A stretch of 64,000 bases of DNA from Shewanella insulae (GCF_009831655.1 NZ_WRPA01000009.1:124001-188000); one strand, 5' to 3'. Positions 36,960 through 46,664 are shown, counted from the stretch's first letter. Notes: a model not told the origin generated them from the sequence alone. Made by a program: numbers and translations.

Positions 36960-37451
36960 ATGAAACGTAACGGATTTACCCTGATTGAACTTGTCATCAC
37001 AGTCATCATACTCGGAATTTTGGCTACCATAGCCCTGCCACGCTTCATCAATATCCAGTCTGACGCCCGCATCGCCGCCCTACAGGGACTCAAGAGCGAG
37101 ATGAGCGGCACACTGCCCTTGGTATTTACCAAGGCCAGCCTGGAAAATCTGCAGACTCAGGCCAGCACAAACATAAGCCTCAACGGCGATCAGGTGGAGC
37201 TAGCCTATGGTTACCCCGCCGCCGACTCGGCCCACGCCTGGGATCTATTGCTCGAGGCCAGCTTTGCCGATGCTGTGTTCAACGCCGACGACCCGGCCGA
37301 CTGGTACTTTCACAATAACAAGGCCGAGCCTTTTATCCGCTTCATGCACCCAAGCAAGAAGTCCAGCGGCGAGAACTGCTACCTCAAATACACCCAGGCC
37401 CTGAGTACTACCCAGGGCCCGACCTTCGAGATTGTCGATTCGGGCTGTTAA
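36960..37451 (+). CDS. Orphan MshA-type pilin
   Basis: Type IVa pilin of 163 aa encoded about 17 kb outside the msh operon. Leader MKRNG precedes [20 protein letters not shown] with Glu-5, then [12 protein letters not shown] and [20 protein letters not shown], closely parallel to both MshA copies. The C-terminal pattern [10 protein letters not shown] ... VDSGC matches the MshA-type disulfide loop. GGTAGC precedes the ATG only weakly. It is a single gene with no assembly genes beside it. If expressed it could be processed by PilD and assembled by the MSHA machine as an alternative or minor subunit. Confidence 0.85.
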   Translation: MKRNGFTLIELVITVIILGILATIALPRFINIQSDARIAALQGLKSEMSGTLPLVFTKASLENLQTQASTNISLNGDQVELAYGYPAADSAHAWDLLLEASFADAVFNADDPADWYFHNNKAEPFIRFMHPSKKSSGENCYLKYTQALSTTQGPTFEIVDSGC

Positions 37452-37462
37452 CCGGTTAGGCA

Positions 37463-38140
37463 TTAGCCCTTAAGCAGCAGGTGTTGCAGCTCGGTGAGTG
37501 ACGCCACCTGATAGTGGGGCGTGATCCCCTCGGGAGCTGGCTGACTGGCACGGTTAAGCCAGCAGGTATCGAAGCCGGCGTTAAGCCCACCTTGAATATC
37601 CGAATGGGGGTTGTCTCCCACCATCAACACATGCTCTCTGGGCGGATGGGCCATCTGCGACAGAGCGTGTTCGAAGATCGCCACGTCGGGTTTAGCCACC
37701 CCAACTTCTTCCGAGATCACCACGGGTGAGAAGGCATGCAGCAAGCCGGTACGTTCCAGGCGCACCGTCTGCAGGTCGGTAAAGCCATTGGTGATAATGC
37801 CCATCTTCACCTTGCCATAGAGGGCATCCACCAACTCGGCGGCGCCGGGCAGCAGGGTGCAGATATCGGCCATGGCCTTTAAAAAGGCCGAGTTAAGGTG
37901 CTCTGCGGTCACAGAAAGCTTCTCGGCCCAACGCTCGAAGCGGGTCACCTGCAGGTGGCGGGCGCTGATCTTGCCGTCTTGGTAGTCCACCCACAAAGGC
38001 AGATTAACCGTTTGATACTCTTCGAAATCGGCTAGGGTGAAATCCACGCCGAAGCGCGAAAACATCAACTGTAATCCTTTGAAGGCGTCGAAATGAAACA
38101 GGGTTTCATCGGCATCAAATAATATCCACTGGTACTTCAT
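37463..38140 (-). CDS. yjjG: HAD-family nucleotidase, YjjG-type
   Basis: Cytoplasmic phosphatase of 225 aa. HAD motif I is FDADETLFHF with nucleophile Asp near residue 9. Motif II lies in GIITNGFTDLQ, and motifs III/IV in GVAKPDVAIFEHAL and MVGDNPHSDIQGG. YjjG in E. coli dephosphorylates dUMP and other pyrimidine nucleotides, including non-canonical ones. The gene converges on the orphan pilin, and its 5' side faces the signal peptidase gene. Confidence 0.88.
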   Translation of the reverse strand: MKYQWILFDADETLFHFDAFKGLQLMFSRFGVDFTLADFEEYQTVNLPLWVDYQDGKISARHLQVTRFERWAEKLSVTAEHLNSAFLKAMADICTLLPGAAELVDALYGKVKMGIITNGFTDLQTVRLERTGLLHAFSPVVISEEVGVAKPDVAIFEHALSQMAHPPREHVLMVGDNPHSDIQGGLNAGFDTCWLNRASQPAPEGITPHYQVASLTELQHLLLKG

Positions 38141-38302
38141 TCTCTCTCCATGGGTAAGGCCTTAGGACAACAGGCTGCACTATATCAATGGCGGACTGAG
38201 CAGAGCAAAAATATTTGCTTACGCTTATGGGATAACAGAGCAGGAACCACTCGGGCGATGCGGCATCTGAAGTTAAGACACTTTACTTTCCAAGGAGTTG
38301 GT

Positions 38303-38971
38303 ATGCTAAAAAAAGTGATGCGACAAGTGAAACAACATCGCCAGTTCATTCTATTTATCGGCCTGATGCTGGTGTTTCGTAGCGCGGTGGCCGACTGGAA
38401 CCATGTGCCCAGCGGCTCCATGCTGCCCACCATAGTGCAGGGTGACCGCATACTGGTGAACAAGATGGCTTACGACCTGCGCCTGCCCTTTACCCATGTC
38501 AGCCTGATGAAACTGGCCGACCCGGAGCGCGGCGACATCATCACCTTCGACTCGGCAGTGGCCGATAAGAAACTGGTCAAACGCATCATAGGCCTGCCCG
38601 GCGACACCCTGGCGATGCGTAACAACCGCCTCTATCTCAACGGCGCGGCCCTCAACTATCGCGCCGAGCCGCTGTCACTTACAGATAATACCAAAAAAGC
38701 CTTTAGCGTTTGGCAAGAGGCCCTGCCCGGCAAGCCCCACGCCATCCGGCTGAATGACCGGCCCTCGAGGCTGGCCAATTTTGGCCCGGTGACTGTCCCA
38801 GAGGGGCACTACCTGACGCTTGGGGATAATCGCGACGCCAGCGCCGACTCACGGGTCATCGGCTTCGTTCCGCGCAAAGAGATCACCGGCAAGGCCCATA
38901 GGGTAGCCTTCTCCAACGATCCCGAGCACTACTATTGGTTTAGAAGCGAGCGCTGGCTACTGCCTATCTAA
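38303..38971 (+). CDS. Signal peptidase I paralogue (LepB-like)
   Basis: S26 membrane serine peptidase of 222 aa. The ATG at 38303 has AAGGAG five bases upstream, so the longer frame from 38150 is rejected. A single N-terminal membrane helix (about 14-30) leads into the catalytic Ser in VPSGSMLPT (Ser39). The catalytic Lys is in KLVKRIIGLPGD (Lys93), and LGDNRDASADSRVIGFV closes the fold. It has one helix rather than two and is shorter than the housekeeping LepB, which usually lies next to lepA. It is therefore probably a second enzyme with its own substrates. Confidence 0.88.
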   Translation: MLKKVMRQVKQHRQFILFIGLMLVFRSAVADWNHVPSGSMLPTIVQGDRILVNKMAYDLRLPFTHVSLMKLADPERGDIITFDSAVADKKLVKRIIGLPGDTLAMRNNRLYLNGAALNYRAEPLSLTDNTKKAFSVWQEALPGKPHAIRLNDRPSRLANFGPVTVPEGHYLTLGDNRDASADSRVIGFVPRKEITGKAHRVAFSNDPEHYYWFRSERWLLPI

Positions 38972-38999
38972 TTCCTAAAAAGAATCATCAGAGCAGCAG

Positions 39000-39476
39000 C
39001 TACTCAAGCTTGACGTAGCTGTCGCTATTCCAATCGTAGATATATTCCACCCCTTGCCACTCATATACCGTCCTGCCCTCTTTCACCCTCACCCTGGCGT
39101 TTGCGGGTAGGCTATGAATGGCGTGGCTCTGGGTGAAACTCGTAGTGACCCGCTGAGGCGGGGCCAGCGGTTTGGGCTTGCGGTATTTACGCGGCTGGTA
39201 ACGATAGGGATAGCGCCAGCTATCGCGCCAGTAGCCATAGTTGCCATGGCGCCAATAGGGAAAACCTGTGCCTATGCCGATCCGCCAGCGCCAGGGATCA
39301 TAGAAGTCTCTGTCCCAGTCGGGACGATACTCCCAATCGGGATCCACGCCAAAGTCAGGATCCACCTCGAACTCATCGTCTATCTTGAGCGCCCAGGTAT
39401 CGTTCACCATGGGCGGCAAGGCGCCTAGCCAGAGCACGCCTGCTAGCAGCAATAAAGATTTCATATCGGGCTTCAT
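39000..39476 (-). CDS. Secreted Tyr/Trp/Arg/Asp-rich protein of unknown function
   Basis: Protein of 158 aa. It has a signal peptide-like start (MKPDMKSLLLLAGVLWLGALPP). An acidic segment (about 30-55: EFEVDPDFGVDPDWEYRPD) is followed by a basic aromatic segment (about 56-100) crowded with W, Y and R. A small C-terminal beta part (LPANARVRVKEGRTVYEWQG) resembles short SH3-like or envelope stress proteins. I do not recognise the family. It is probably periplasmic and may bind a surface polymer. Confidence 0.6.
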   Translation of the reverse strand: MKPDMKSLLLLAGVLWLGALPPMVNDTWALKIDDEFEVDPDFGVDPDWEYRPDWDRDFYDPWRWRIGIGTGFPYWRHGNYGYWRDSWRYPYRYQPRKYRKPKPLAPPQRVTTSFTQSHAIHSLPANARVRVKEGRTVYEWQGVEYIYDWNSDSYVKLE

Positions 39477-39643
39477 CTTGCTACCTCACTCTCAAGGGGT
39501 TTACCGCATCTTACCCTTAATTATACCCCCTGAAAATCTTGTCATGTGGGGGGCGCAAAGCCGACGCAAGCTATTTGGGAATAGCGCCCATAAATGGTAT
39601 AGTGCGCGCCATATCACATTTTTCTCAACGCGAGTATTTCCAA

Positions 39644-41125
39644 ATGAGTTTTAAGGATTTACGCAGTTTTATCGATCACCTCGAAGCCAACGGCGAACTC
39701 AAGCGTGTCTCCCATCCTGTCGATCCCCATCTGGAGATGACAGAGATCGCCGATCGTGTGCTGAGAGCCAAGGGCCCGGCGCTGCTGTTTGAAAATCCTG
39801 TCGGCAAGACAATGCCAGTGCTGGCCAACTTGTTTGGCACTCCTAAACGCGTTGCCATGGCCCTGGGCAAGGAAGATCCCCTCGCCCTGCGCGATGTAGG
39901 CGAACTGCTGGCCTTCCTCAAGGAACCCGAGCCGCCACGCGGCTTTAAAGATGCCATCTCCAAGATCCCTATGTTCAAGCAGGCGCTGAACATGCCGCCC
40001 AAGACGGTACGCAACGCCCCTTGCCAGGAGGTAGTGGTCAGCGGCGATGAGGTGGATCTCACCAAGCTGCCGATTCAGCACTGCTGGCCGGGCGACGTGG
40101 CTCCGCTGGTGACCTGGGGACTGACCATCACCAAGGGCCCTAGGCAGAAGCGACAAAACTTAGGTATCTACCGCCAGCAATTACTGGGCAAGAACAAGCT
40201 GATCATGCGCTGGCTGGATCATCGCGGCGGCGCGTTGGACTTCAAAGACTTTAAACAGCAGCATCCGGGCGAACGTTATCCTGTTGTGGTGGCGCTGGGC
40301 GCCGATCCTGTGACCATACTGGGCGCGGTGACACCTGTGCCCGACGCCATGAGCGAGTATGCCTTTGCCGGCCTGCTGCGGGGCGAGCGCACCGAAGTGT
40401 GTAAGGCGCTGAGCTGCGATCTCGAGGTGCCGGCCACCAGCGAGATCATCCTCGAAGGTTATATCGAGCCCGGCGAGATGGCTGAAGAGGGCCCCTACGG
40501 GGATCACACGGGTTACTACAACGAAACCGACGAGTTCCCCGTCTTCACCGTGACCCATGTCAGCCACAGACGCGACGCTATCTACCACAGCACCTACACC
40601 GGCAGGCCACCCGATGAGCCCGCCATGCTGGGTGTGGCACTGAACGAGGTGTTCGTGCCTATCTTGCGCAAGCAATATCCGGAGATCGTCGACTTCTATC
40701 TGCCGCCCGAAGGCTGCTCCTATCGCATGGCGGTGATCTCCATCCGCAAGCAGTATCCAGGGCACGCCAAGCGGGTAATGATGGGCGCCTGGTCGTTCCT
40801 GCGCCAGTTCATGTATACCAAATTCATCATCATAGTGGATGAAGATGTGAACTGCCGTGACTGGAACGATGTCATCTGGGCCATCACCACACGGATGGAT
40901 CCTAAGCGCGATACCGTCATGATAGACAACACCCCTATCGACTACCTGGATTTCGCCTCACCAGTGGCCGGACTCGGCTCCAAGATGGGGATGGATGCCA
41001 CCAACAAGTGGGAAGGGGAAACCGACCGCGAGTGGGGGACTCCTATCGTCATGGACGAAGCGGTCAAACAGAGAATCGATGCTATCTGGGACGATCTGGG
41101 CATAGACGACGCCCCGACACTATAA
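39644..41125 (+). CDS. ubiD: 4-hydroxy-3-polyprenylbenzoate decarboxylase UbiD
   Basis: Decarboxylase of ubiquinone synthesis that uses prenylated FMN made by UbiX. The ATG at 39644 ([22 protein letters not shown]) is the family start, giving 493 aa; the frame to 39539 is an extension. Characteristic stretches are [19 protein letters not shown], the active-site region [20 protein letters not shown] (Glu and Asp), and [16 protein letters not shown]. It is followed by fre, the usual ubiD-fre pairing in gammaproteobacteria. Confidence 0.96.
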   Translation: MSFKDLRSFIDHLEANGELKRVSHPVDPHLEMTEIADRVLRAKGPALLFENPVGKTMPVLANLFGTPKRVAMALGKEDPLALRDVGELLAFLKEPEPPRGFKDAISKIPMFKQALNMPPKTVRNAPCQEVVVSGDEVDLTKLPIQHCWPGDVAPLVTWGLTITKGPRQKRQNLGIYRQQLLGKNKLIMRWLDHRGGALDFKDFKQQHPGERYPVVVALGADPVTILGAVTPVPDAMSEYAFAGLLRGERTEVCKALSCDLEVPATSEIILEGYIEPGEMAEEGPYGDHTGYYNETDEFPVFTVTHVSHRRDAIYHSTYTGRPPDEPAMLGVALNEVFVPILRKQYPEIVDFYLPPEGCSYRMAVISIRKQYPGHAKRVMMGAWSFLRQFMYTKFIIIVDEDVNCRDWNDVIWAITTRMDPKRDTVMIDNTPIDYLDFASPVAGLGSKMGMDATNKWEGETDREWGTPIVMDEAVKQRIDAIWDDLGIDDAPTL

Positions 41126-41259
41126 TCAATATCAGGCGTAGACTAATCGTCTGAATTTTAAAAATAAATCGAAGAAGTTAACCCTTTGAATACCTGTATA
41201 ATTTAATCGGGTATTCAGAGGAGCTAAACCTCCACAGAGAGGGTCTGAAAGGAAAACCA

Positions 41260-41958
41260 ATGAACACCATACGCTGTAAAGTTGAACATGTTACCGCCTT
41301 TAATGATGCCGTCTATCAGGTAGCCTTAACCCCAGAAACCAGCTTCGAATTTAAGGCTGGTCAGTACCTTTGCGTCGTAATGGGTGAAAAAGATAAACGT
41401 CCCTTCTCTATCGCCTCGGCGCCTGGCGCCAAGCAGATCGAGCTGCACATTGGTGCCGCCGTCAGCGAGAGCTACCCCATGCAGGTGGTCGAACGTTTAC
41501 AGCAGAGCGAATATATCGACATCGAGGCGCCGGGCGGCGAAGCCTTCCTGCGCAGCGACAGCCACAGACCACGACTGCTGATCGCCGGTGGCACCGGCTT
41601 CTCCTACATCAAGAGTATCGTCGAGCAGGCGATCGCCCAGGATCAGAAGGTAGAAACCACCCTCTACTGGGGCTGCCGTAACCAGGACACCATGTACTAT
41701 GAGTCTCTGGCGCGCCAGTGGCATCAGGATCACCCCTGGCTACATTTCGTGCCCGTGGTAGAAGAGTCGACGCCAGATTGGCAGGGTAAGACGGCCAACC
41801 TGTTGGCCCAGATCAAGCAAGACTATGTCAGCCTCAACGGCTATGACATCTATATCGCCGGTCGATTCGACATGGTCGGCGCCGCACGTGAAGTCTTCCG
41901 TGAGATCGGCGTCGAAGAGGAACACCTCTACGGTGACGCCTTCGCCTTCATCAAGTAA
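41260..41958 (+). CDS. fre: NAD(P)H-flavin reductase Fre
   Basis: Reduces free flavins with NAD(P)H; reduced FMN can serve UbiX/UbiD. At 232 aa it has the flavin-binding RPFSIASAP motif (near residue 46) and the nucleotide-binding GGTGFSYIKSI, then YWGCRNQDTMYY and YIAGRFDMVGAAR. Good AAAGGAAAA precedes the ATG. The 134-bp gap to ubiD may hold its own promoter. Homologous to LuxG. Confidence 0.95.
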   Translation: MNTIRCKVEHVTAFNDAVYQVALTPETSFEFKAGQYLCVVMGEKDKRPFSIASAPGAKQIELHIGAAVSESYPMQVVERLQQSEYIDIEAPGGEAFLRSDSHRPRLLIAGGTGFSYIKSIVEQAIAQDQKVETTLYWGCRNQDTMYYESLARQWHQDHPWLHFVPVVEESTPDWQGKTANLLAQIKQDYVSLNGYDIYIAGRFDMVGAAREVFREIGVEEEHLYGDAFAFIK

Positions 41959-41982
41959 ATCTGAACCGCGAAATCTTAGACG

Positions 41983-42014
41983 CTTAGCCCCAGCCTGAAC
42001 TAGCCGGGGCTAAG
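41983..42014. terminator. Possible terminator between fre and regulator gene
   Basis: The perfect 9-bp stem CTTAGCCCC / GGGGCTAAG with a 14-base loop lies between the convergent fre and the ToxR-like gene. There is no T run, so it is either a weak terminator or an mRNA-stabilising hairpin. Confidence 0.5.
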
Positions 42015-42045
42015 TCGACTCGCGTCCTAACACACCAGAAGCCAG

Positions 42046-43326
42046 CTATAGCGCCACCTTCTCATATTTGGTCCAGGTCACCAGGTTGCCGAGCAGAGGC
42101 ACCACCCAGACGGCCGTGCCGTTGTCCGCATGCACCCTCATGTAAAACAGCTCCTCGTCGCGAATGTTATGTTTGCGGATCTCTCGATAGAAATGCATCG
42201 CCGAGGCACTCACCACATCGGGCATGATGAGATCTTTCTGCCTCACCTTCACATGAAACACGTCCACATCCAGTTGCCCTAGCTTCTGGCGATACTGCTC
42301 GAACTCGCCGCGGATCTGATACTTGATCGGCGTCGTCAGGCAGTCCTGATCTGTAATACAGGCACGGGAGTAGAACTTACCGCCGAGAGGCTTCTCATAC
42401 ACCAGAGAGATCCCTATATCGGCACGCACCAACAACTCATCGGCCACGGGAAAGTAGACGTCTCCATTGTAGTGATGTTCCACCAGATCGCCGCCTGTCT
42501 CACTGGGGGGGATAAGAATACGGTTGTAGCGTATCCGCTCCTCCATCCGCTTACTCAGCTCGACAAATTCCACCATATTAAGCCCGGCGGGCTTCAGGTC
42601 TATTGCAGTCAGGTTGACGATCTTGTCTCGGCGACACTCGCCGCGCTCATCCAGATCGCAGACCGCCATCGAATAGTGGCTACCATCGGTAAAGGCAAAA
42701 CCATCAAAATTATCGAATCCAGCAATGCTGTTGCTCTCAGGCGCAATATGCTTCTGCCACATGGAGGGATGCAGGCTATTGCCCCCCTTGGGATGGATAA
42801 GGCTCAACGGCCGCGTGGTGCCACCTAGATTTACCTCGATTTCATGATCCGAGACCCAGGTAGCCGCATGTTTCATCACCTGATGATAATCACTCTTATA
42901 CCAGAGGGTCGCCACAATCCCCAGCAGGATTAGAATGCCACTGACCTTGACCATCAAAGAGACATCGATGAGCGCATCTTTGATCGATCCTGCATCGCTA
43001 ACCGCCAACATGGTCACATGGGATTTGGGCGACACATGGAGTTGATAGCCACGCCGTGCTATGGTCTTCAACTGTATCTCGGGAAAGGGTTCCAGCTTCT
43101 TGCGCAGGGTACTGATGCACTGTGTCAGCGAGGTTGCCGCCACCACGCGTTCTGGCCAACCCACTGCAATCAAAACCTCCTTGTCGCAAATAGCATCGGG
43201 CTGTGACAGCAGGTGCGCCAACACCGCCGACTCGGAAAAGCTCAGCCCTATCGTGGCGCCACAGGTACGATCGTGCAGTTGGTGCGCCTCATCATCGAAC
43301 TCAAGATATGGCGTAATTTTTAACAC
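42046..43326 (-). CDS. ToxR/CadC-type membrane transcription regulator
   Basis: Membrane-anchored regulator of about 426 aa. I favour the GTG at 43324-43326 (LKITPYLEFDDEAHQLHD), six bases after GAGG; the longer frame begins with TTG. A winged-helix DNA-binding domain (OmpR-type, about 1-98; ESAVLAHLLSQPDAICDKEVL, LTQCISTLRKKLEP, TIARRGYQL) precedes one membrane helix (about 124-143). A periplasmic sensor of about 280 aa follows. The sensor holds two close Cys pairs (VCDLDERGEC and ACITDQDC), which suggests disulfide or metal sensing. It flanks the sir locus next to nosY. Target genes are inferred, not shown. Confidence 0.85.
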   Translation of the reverse strand: MLKITPYLEFDDEAHQLHDRTCGATIGLSFSESAVLAHLLSQPDAICDKEVLIAVGWPERVVAATSLTQCISTLRKKLEPFPEIQLKTIARRGYQLHVSPKSHVTMLAVSDAGSIKDALIDVSLMVKVSGILILLGIVATLWYKSDYHQVMKHAATWVSDHEIEVNLGGTTRPLSLIHPKGGNSLHPSMWQKHIAPESNSIAGFDNFDGFAFTDGSHYSMAVCDLDERGECRRDKIVNLTAIDLKPAGLNMVEFVELSKRMEERIRYNRILIPPSETGGDLVEHHYNGDVYFPVADELLVRADIGISLVYEKPLGGKFYSRACITDQDCLTTPIKYQIRGEFEQYRQKLGQLDVDVFHVKVRQKDLIMPDVVSASAMHFYREIRKHNIRDEELFYMRVHADNGTAVWVVPLLGNLVTWTKYEKVAL

Positions 43327-43340
43327 CTGACACCTCAATA

Positions 43341-43363
43341 ATTTCTAATCGTGAATTAGAAAT
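43341..43363. promoter_or_regulatory. Inverted repeat upstream of ToxR-like gene
   Basis: ATTTCTAAT-cgtga-ATTAGAAAT is a perfect 9-bp inverted repeat ending about 15 bp before the GTG start at 43326. Its place suggests an operator or a leader hairpin that could block translation. Confidence 0.55.
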
Positions 43364-43507
43364 ATCTTATTGTTATCTTTGGCATTTTATTAACATCTCT
43401 CCAAAATTACCGTGATTACTGACTCAAATCCCCGGTCAGGACTTCAGGCTAGGACTCAGAGTGTGAACTAGCGCCCAAATACCCGCGTCCTGTTCCGATG
43501 CAAAGTA

Positions 43508-44359
43508 CTACACCAACTTTTTCAAGAATACACGGCGAGTCCAATAGAGCAGCCCCACTAGCCAGGCGACACAGGTGCTCAGGAGCAGCGGCAGACTCCA
43601 CTCATACTGGGCCAGCAGACCTAGACTGCCCAACGGGGCACTCGCGCCGAGCATGTTGATGGCACGGTAGAGATCGGTAGGATTCAATAGAATCAGCAGG
43701 TTCACCAACCACTGACTGGCATAGCCGAGATCCGCCACCAGGAGCAGCAACAGCAATAGATCATAGATAAGCACCAGGGCGAACCAGAGGGCTAACAGAC
43801 TGCCCACGGCCCTAGCCTTCTCCGCCGACTTAAGACTGACCAGGTAGCTGATGAGGATGAAGATCACCGCCAGCACACAGCTACTGGCAATCAGCAGTGC
43901 GAATGCCGATAGAATCTCCCCCCAGCTCTCACCACGGCCAAACACTAGCAAGATGGCGGCGCTGCTGCCATAACTGCTGGCGATGGCGGTGAAGAGCACT
44001 CCACCATGGGCCAGCAACTTACCGGCAAGGATCTGCGACTTACTCACGGGATAGGTGAGCAGCAGCTGCAGTGTGCCCGCCTCCTCCTCGCCCACGAAGG
44101 CTTCATAGCTGAGCAAGATAGCTGCCAGCGGAATGATAAATACAGAGATGGTGGTCAAGGAGGCCACTACACTGCTCAGGCTCGGCAGTGACAGCGTGCC
44201 GCCGACGGCACTACCGGCGAAGGTCATGCAAAGCGCCAATAGCCAGAAGATGGCGAACACCACCATGACCCAGCGATTGCGCACGCTATCTTTAATTTCT
44301 TTGGTGGCGATCACCCAAATAAGCTGGAGATTTGGCCGTTTTACTGTGGTCAACATCAT
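43508..44359 (-). CDS. nosY: ABC transporter permease, NosY-like
   Basis: Integral membrane permease of 283 aa with about six helices. It starts LTTVKRPNLQLIWVIATKEIKDSVRNRW, typical of NosY/ABC-2 permeases, and has FVGEEEAGTLQLLLTYPVSKSQIL. Together with NosF and NosD it forms an ABC module that in nitrous oxide reductase systems supplies sulfur for the Cu-S centre. No nosZ is present here. It overlaps nosF by 4 bp and is the last gene of the leftward sir operon. Confidence 0.85.
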   Translation of the reverse strand: MMLTTVKRPNLQLIWVIATKEIKDSVRNRWVMVVFAIFWLLALCMTFAGSAVGGTLSLPSLSSVVASLTTISVFIIPLAAILLSYEAFVGEEEAGTLQLLLTYPVSKSQILAGKLLAHGGVLFTAIASSYGSSAAILLVFGRGESWGEILSAFALLIASSCVLAVIFILISYLVSLKSAEKARAVGSLLALWFALVLIYDLLLLLLLVADLGYASQWLVNLLILLNPTDLYRAINMLGASAPLGSLGLLAQYEWSLPLLLSTCVAWLVGLLYWTRRVFLKKLV

Positions 44360-45285
44360 AGCTCTCCCGAGGTAAGACTGAGACCCAGCTCGCTCATCAC
44401 TTGCATCTGCGCCATCTTGGCATGGTACACCTGAGCCAGATCTGGAAGTGTCACCTTCACATCAAACAACTGGCACTCTAGGGTCAGGTACTTCATCAAC
44501 ACCTCGCGTTGTGAAACGGGGCAAATCAAGTCACCGTCTCGATAGAAAGATTGTAATAGGGGGTGGGTCGCTACCAAGCCGGCCAGGGCTGGATGGGCCA
44601 TGTGCACACCCAGGCCACAATTTAGCACCAGCTCATCTAGGGTGCCGAAGGCGAGTCTCTTTCCTCGACCAAGCACCAAGGCCAAGTCCAGCTGCGGCTC
44701 CACCAGCTGTAACTCATGGGTACAGACAATAGCCGTGCAGCCCTGGTCGGTCAGCTGCTTAAGCTTGTGATAGATAAACTGCGACGCCTGGGGATCCAGC
44801 CCCACGGTAGGCTCATCCAGCAAGAGCAGCCTGGGCCGCGCCAGTATTGCCTGGGCAAACCCCAGGCGCTGTTTCATCCCCTTGGAGTAACCCTTAACCG
44901 CCTTGTGCTGGGCATAGGCCAGGCCAAACTCTTCCAGCAAGGGGGCGACCGCCCGGGCAGAGACGCCTTTAAGCGCGGCGAAGTAACTCAGCACCTCGTG
45001 ACCGGTCAACTTATCGTAGAAACTGATGTTCTCCGGCAGGTAACCGATGTCGGTCGAGGCGGCCTTCGATGCCGGGTTCTGGGTCTGCCCCAGCACACTC
45101 ACCTCCCCCTGGCAGGGGTCCAGCAGGCCTAAGATCATCTTTATCAGTGTCGACTTACCCGCGCCGTTATGACCCAGCAACGCCATCAACTTGCCCCCTG
45201 GCAGAGAGAAGCTGAGATCGTTCAAGGCGCGCAACTCATCGAAATAGTGACTCACCTGATTAAAGGTCACCGCCATCTGGCTCAT
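44356..45285 (-). CDS. nosF: ABC transporter ATPase, NosF-like
   Basis: ATPase of 309 aa. Walker A GHNGAGKST (near residue 37), signature YSKGMKQRLG, and Walker B LLLLDEPTVGLDP are all intact, followed by the switch His in CTHELQ. It overlaps both nosD and nosY by 4 bp. It energises the NosDFY module, which in this context probably helps mature the copper-containing site of SirA rather than nitrous oxide reductase. Confidence 0.9.
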   Translation of the reverse strand: MSQMAVTFNQVSHYFDELRALNDLSFSLPGGKLMALLGHNGAGKSTLIKMILGLLDPCQGEVSVLGQTQNPASKAASTDIGYLPENISFYDKLTGHEVLSYFAALKGVSARAVAPLLEEFGLAYAQHKAVKGYSKGMKQRLGFAQAILARPRLLLLDEPTVGLDPQASQFIYHKLKQLTDQGCTAIVCTHELQLVEPQLDLALVLGRGKRLAFGTLDELVLNCGLGVHMAHPALAGLVATHPLLQSFYRDGDLICPVSQREVLMKYLTLECQLFDVKVTLPDLAQVYHAKMAQMQVMSELGLSLTSGEL

Positions 45286-46664
45286 AGTGCCTCCCAGGCG
45301 GCGGAGCCAGCGCGACGTGGCGGCGCCATCACGGGATGGCTGTCGACCACACCGACCGAATGCTCGCCTTGCAACTGGTTATCCAGCCACTTCAATAATT
45401 TCACTACAGGACTCTCCATCAAGAACTTCGCCTCCGGATACAACCAAAACAGGCGATCTAAACTGTCATTGGGCAGATACTGACCATCGCCTATGCCATT
45501 GCCATCGAGATCCCAGCCCTGATAATCGCTCCAATAATTTCCTCGCCCCTGAAAACTCCACTCCACTCGCTGCTCGCCCACATAGCGCACCTGCGTGGCA
45601 TTGGCCAAAAACTGATTTTGATAGACAAGGTTGTCCTCGCCACCGAGCGCCATGGCGATGCCTATCTGATTGCCGGCGATATAGTTACCGCTGATCTGAT
45701 TGCGTTTGGCACCATAGACGAACAGCCCCTTGCCCTCACTAAAGAGATCCCCGGCGACGCTATTTGGCATCTGAGTCGCCTCTATCTGATTGGCCTGGAT
45801 CTCAGCGTCATGGGTAAGGTTGAGCAGCACGCCAAACTCTTTAGCCTCGCGTACACGATTAAACACCAGGCGTATCCCCTCAGAGTTCATCAGGGCGTAG
45901 CCACCGCTGACCCGACTAGCCAAGTTATCCATGGCCTCATCCTGCTTGGTATACATATAATGCAGGCCGTATTGCAGCTCACAGAGATGATTGCCATAGA
46001 CGCGGCTACCGATGCCAGATTCCAGGTAGATGCCGTCGCGCACCGTTTTGATACGGTTACCGCTGACCAGGGGATAGTTCACCCTAAGCAGATGGATACC
46101 ATCACCGCGATCCAGCAAGAAGGTCTCGGCATCGCCCTCAATCTGATTGTCCTTGAGCTTAAGGTCACTGACCTCACTGGCGTAGATGCCAAAGCCGGAA
46201 CCGCTCAGCTCATTGGCGACAATGGTCACCTCGTTAGCGCCAGGTAACAGGCGAATGGCGGCGTCTTTCTCATAGAGATCCCGCCCCCAGTTGCGTATCG
46301 CCAGCCGGGTAAGGGTCACGCTGGATGCGCTGACCACCAGCGCCGAGCCTACGCCTTGGGCATCTATGACGGCGCCGGGCTGGCCTCGCAGGGTCAGCGG
46401 CTGATTGACCTCGAAACGACCCAGATAACGCCCGGGCTGCAGCCGTATCTCTGCGCCACTTAGTGCAGATGCCAGCACCGCACGCAGCCCCTCGCTATCG
46501 GCCACCTCTATGATCTGAGGCCCATCGGCGGACAGGGCCTGCATAGACACTAAGCAGAGACCTAGACTCAAGGCCAGCACTAGATGCAGCCCTAGTCGTC
46601 GACAAAACCTGAGCCACAGGCACGGCCTATTTTGCCGACAGCAGCTCAAGGGTGATCTCGTCAT
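45282..46664 (-). CDS. nosD: Periplasmic NosD-like beta-helix protein
   Basis: Periplasmic partner of NosF/NosY. The start is uncertain. I give the ATG at 46662-46664 (TRSPLSCCRQNRPCLW), which leads into a signal peptide (LGLHLVLALSLGLCLVSMQALSA). The frame could extend to 46739, deep inside nosL. The mature part is a right-handed beta helix with CASH repeats (VSGNRIKTVRDGIYLESG, GSRVYGNHLCELQYGLHYMY). It resembles NosD, which binds and hands over copper-site components. It overlaps nosL and nosF. Confidence 0.85.
   Translation of the reverse strand: MTRSPLSCCRQNRPCLWLRFCRRLGLHLVLALSLGLCLVSMQALSADGPQIIEVADSEGLRAVLASALSGAEIRLQPGRYLGRFEVNQPLTLRGQPGAVIDAQGVGSALVVSASSVTLTRLAIRNWGRDLYEKDAAIRLLPGANEVTIVANELSGSGFGIYASEVSDLKLKDNQIEGDAETFLLDRGDGIHLLRVNYPLVSGNRIKTVRDGIYLESGIGSRVYGNHLCELQYGLHYMYTKQDEAMDNLASRVSGGYALMNSEGIRLVFNRVREAKEFGVLLNLTHDAEIQANQIEATQMPNSVAGDLFSEGKGLFVYGAKRNQISGNYIAGNQIGIAMALGGEDNLVYQNQFLANATQVRYVGEQRVEWSFQGRGNYWSDYQGWDLDGNGIGDGQYLPNDSLDRLFWLYPEAKFLMESPVVKLLKWLDNQLQGEHSVGVVDSHPVMAPPRRAGSAAWEAL

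Noticed and set aside
38150..38302. Upstream extension of the signal peptidase frame
   Set aside because: The extra 51 residues are unlike the family. A strong AAGGAG precedes the ATG at 38303.
43508..46664. A true nitrous oxide reductase locus
   Set aside because: nosZ, nosR and nosX are absent, and the genes are continuous with the sir operon.
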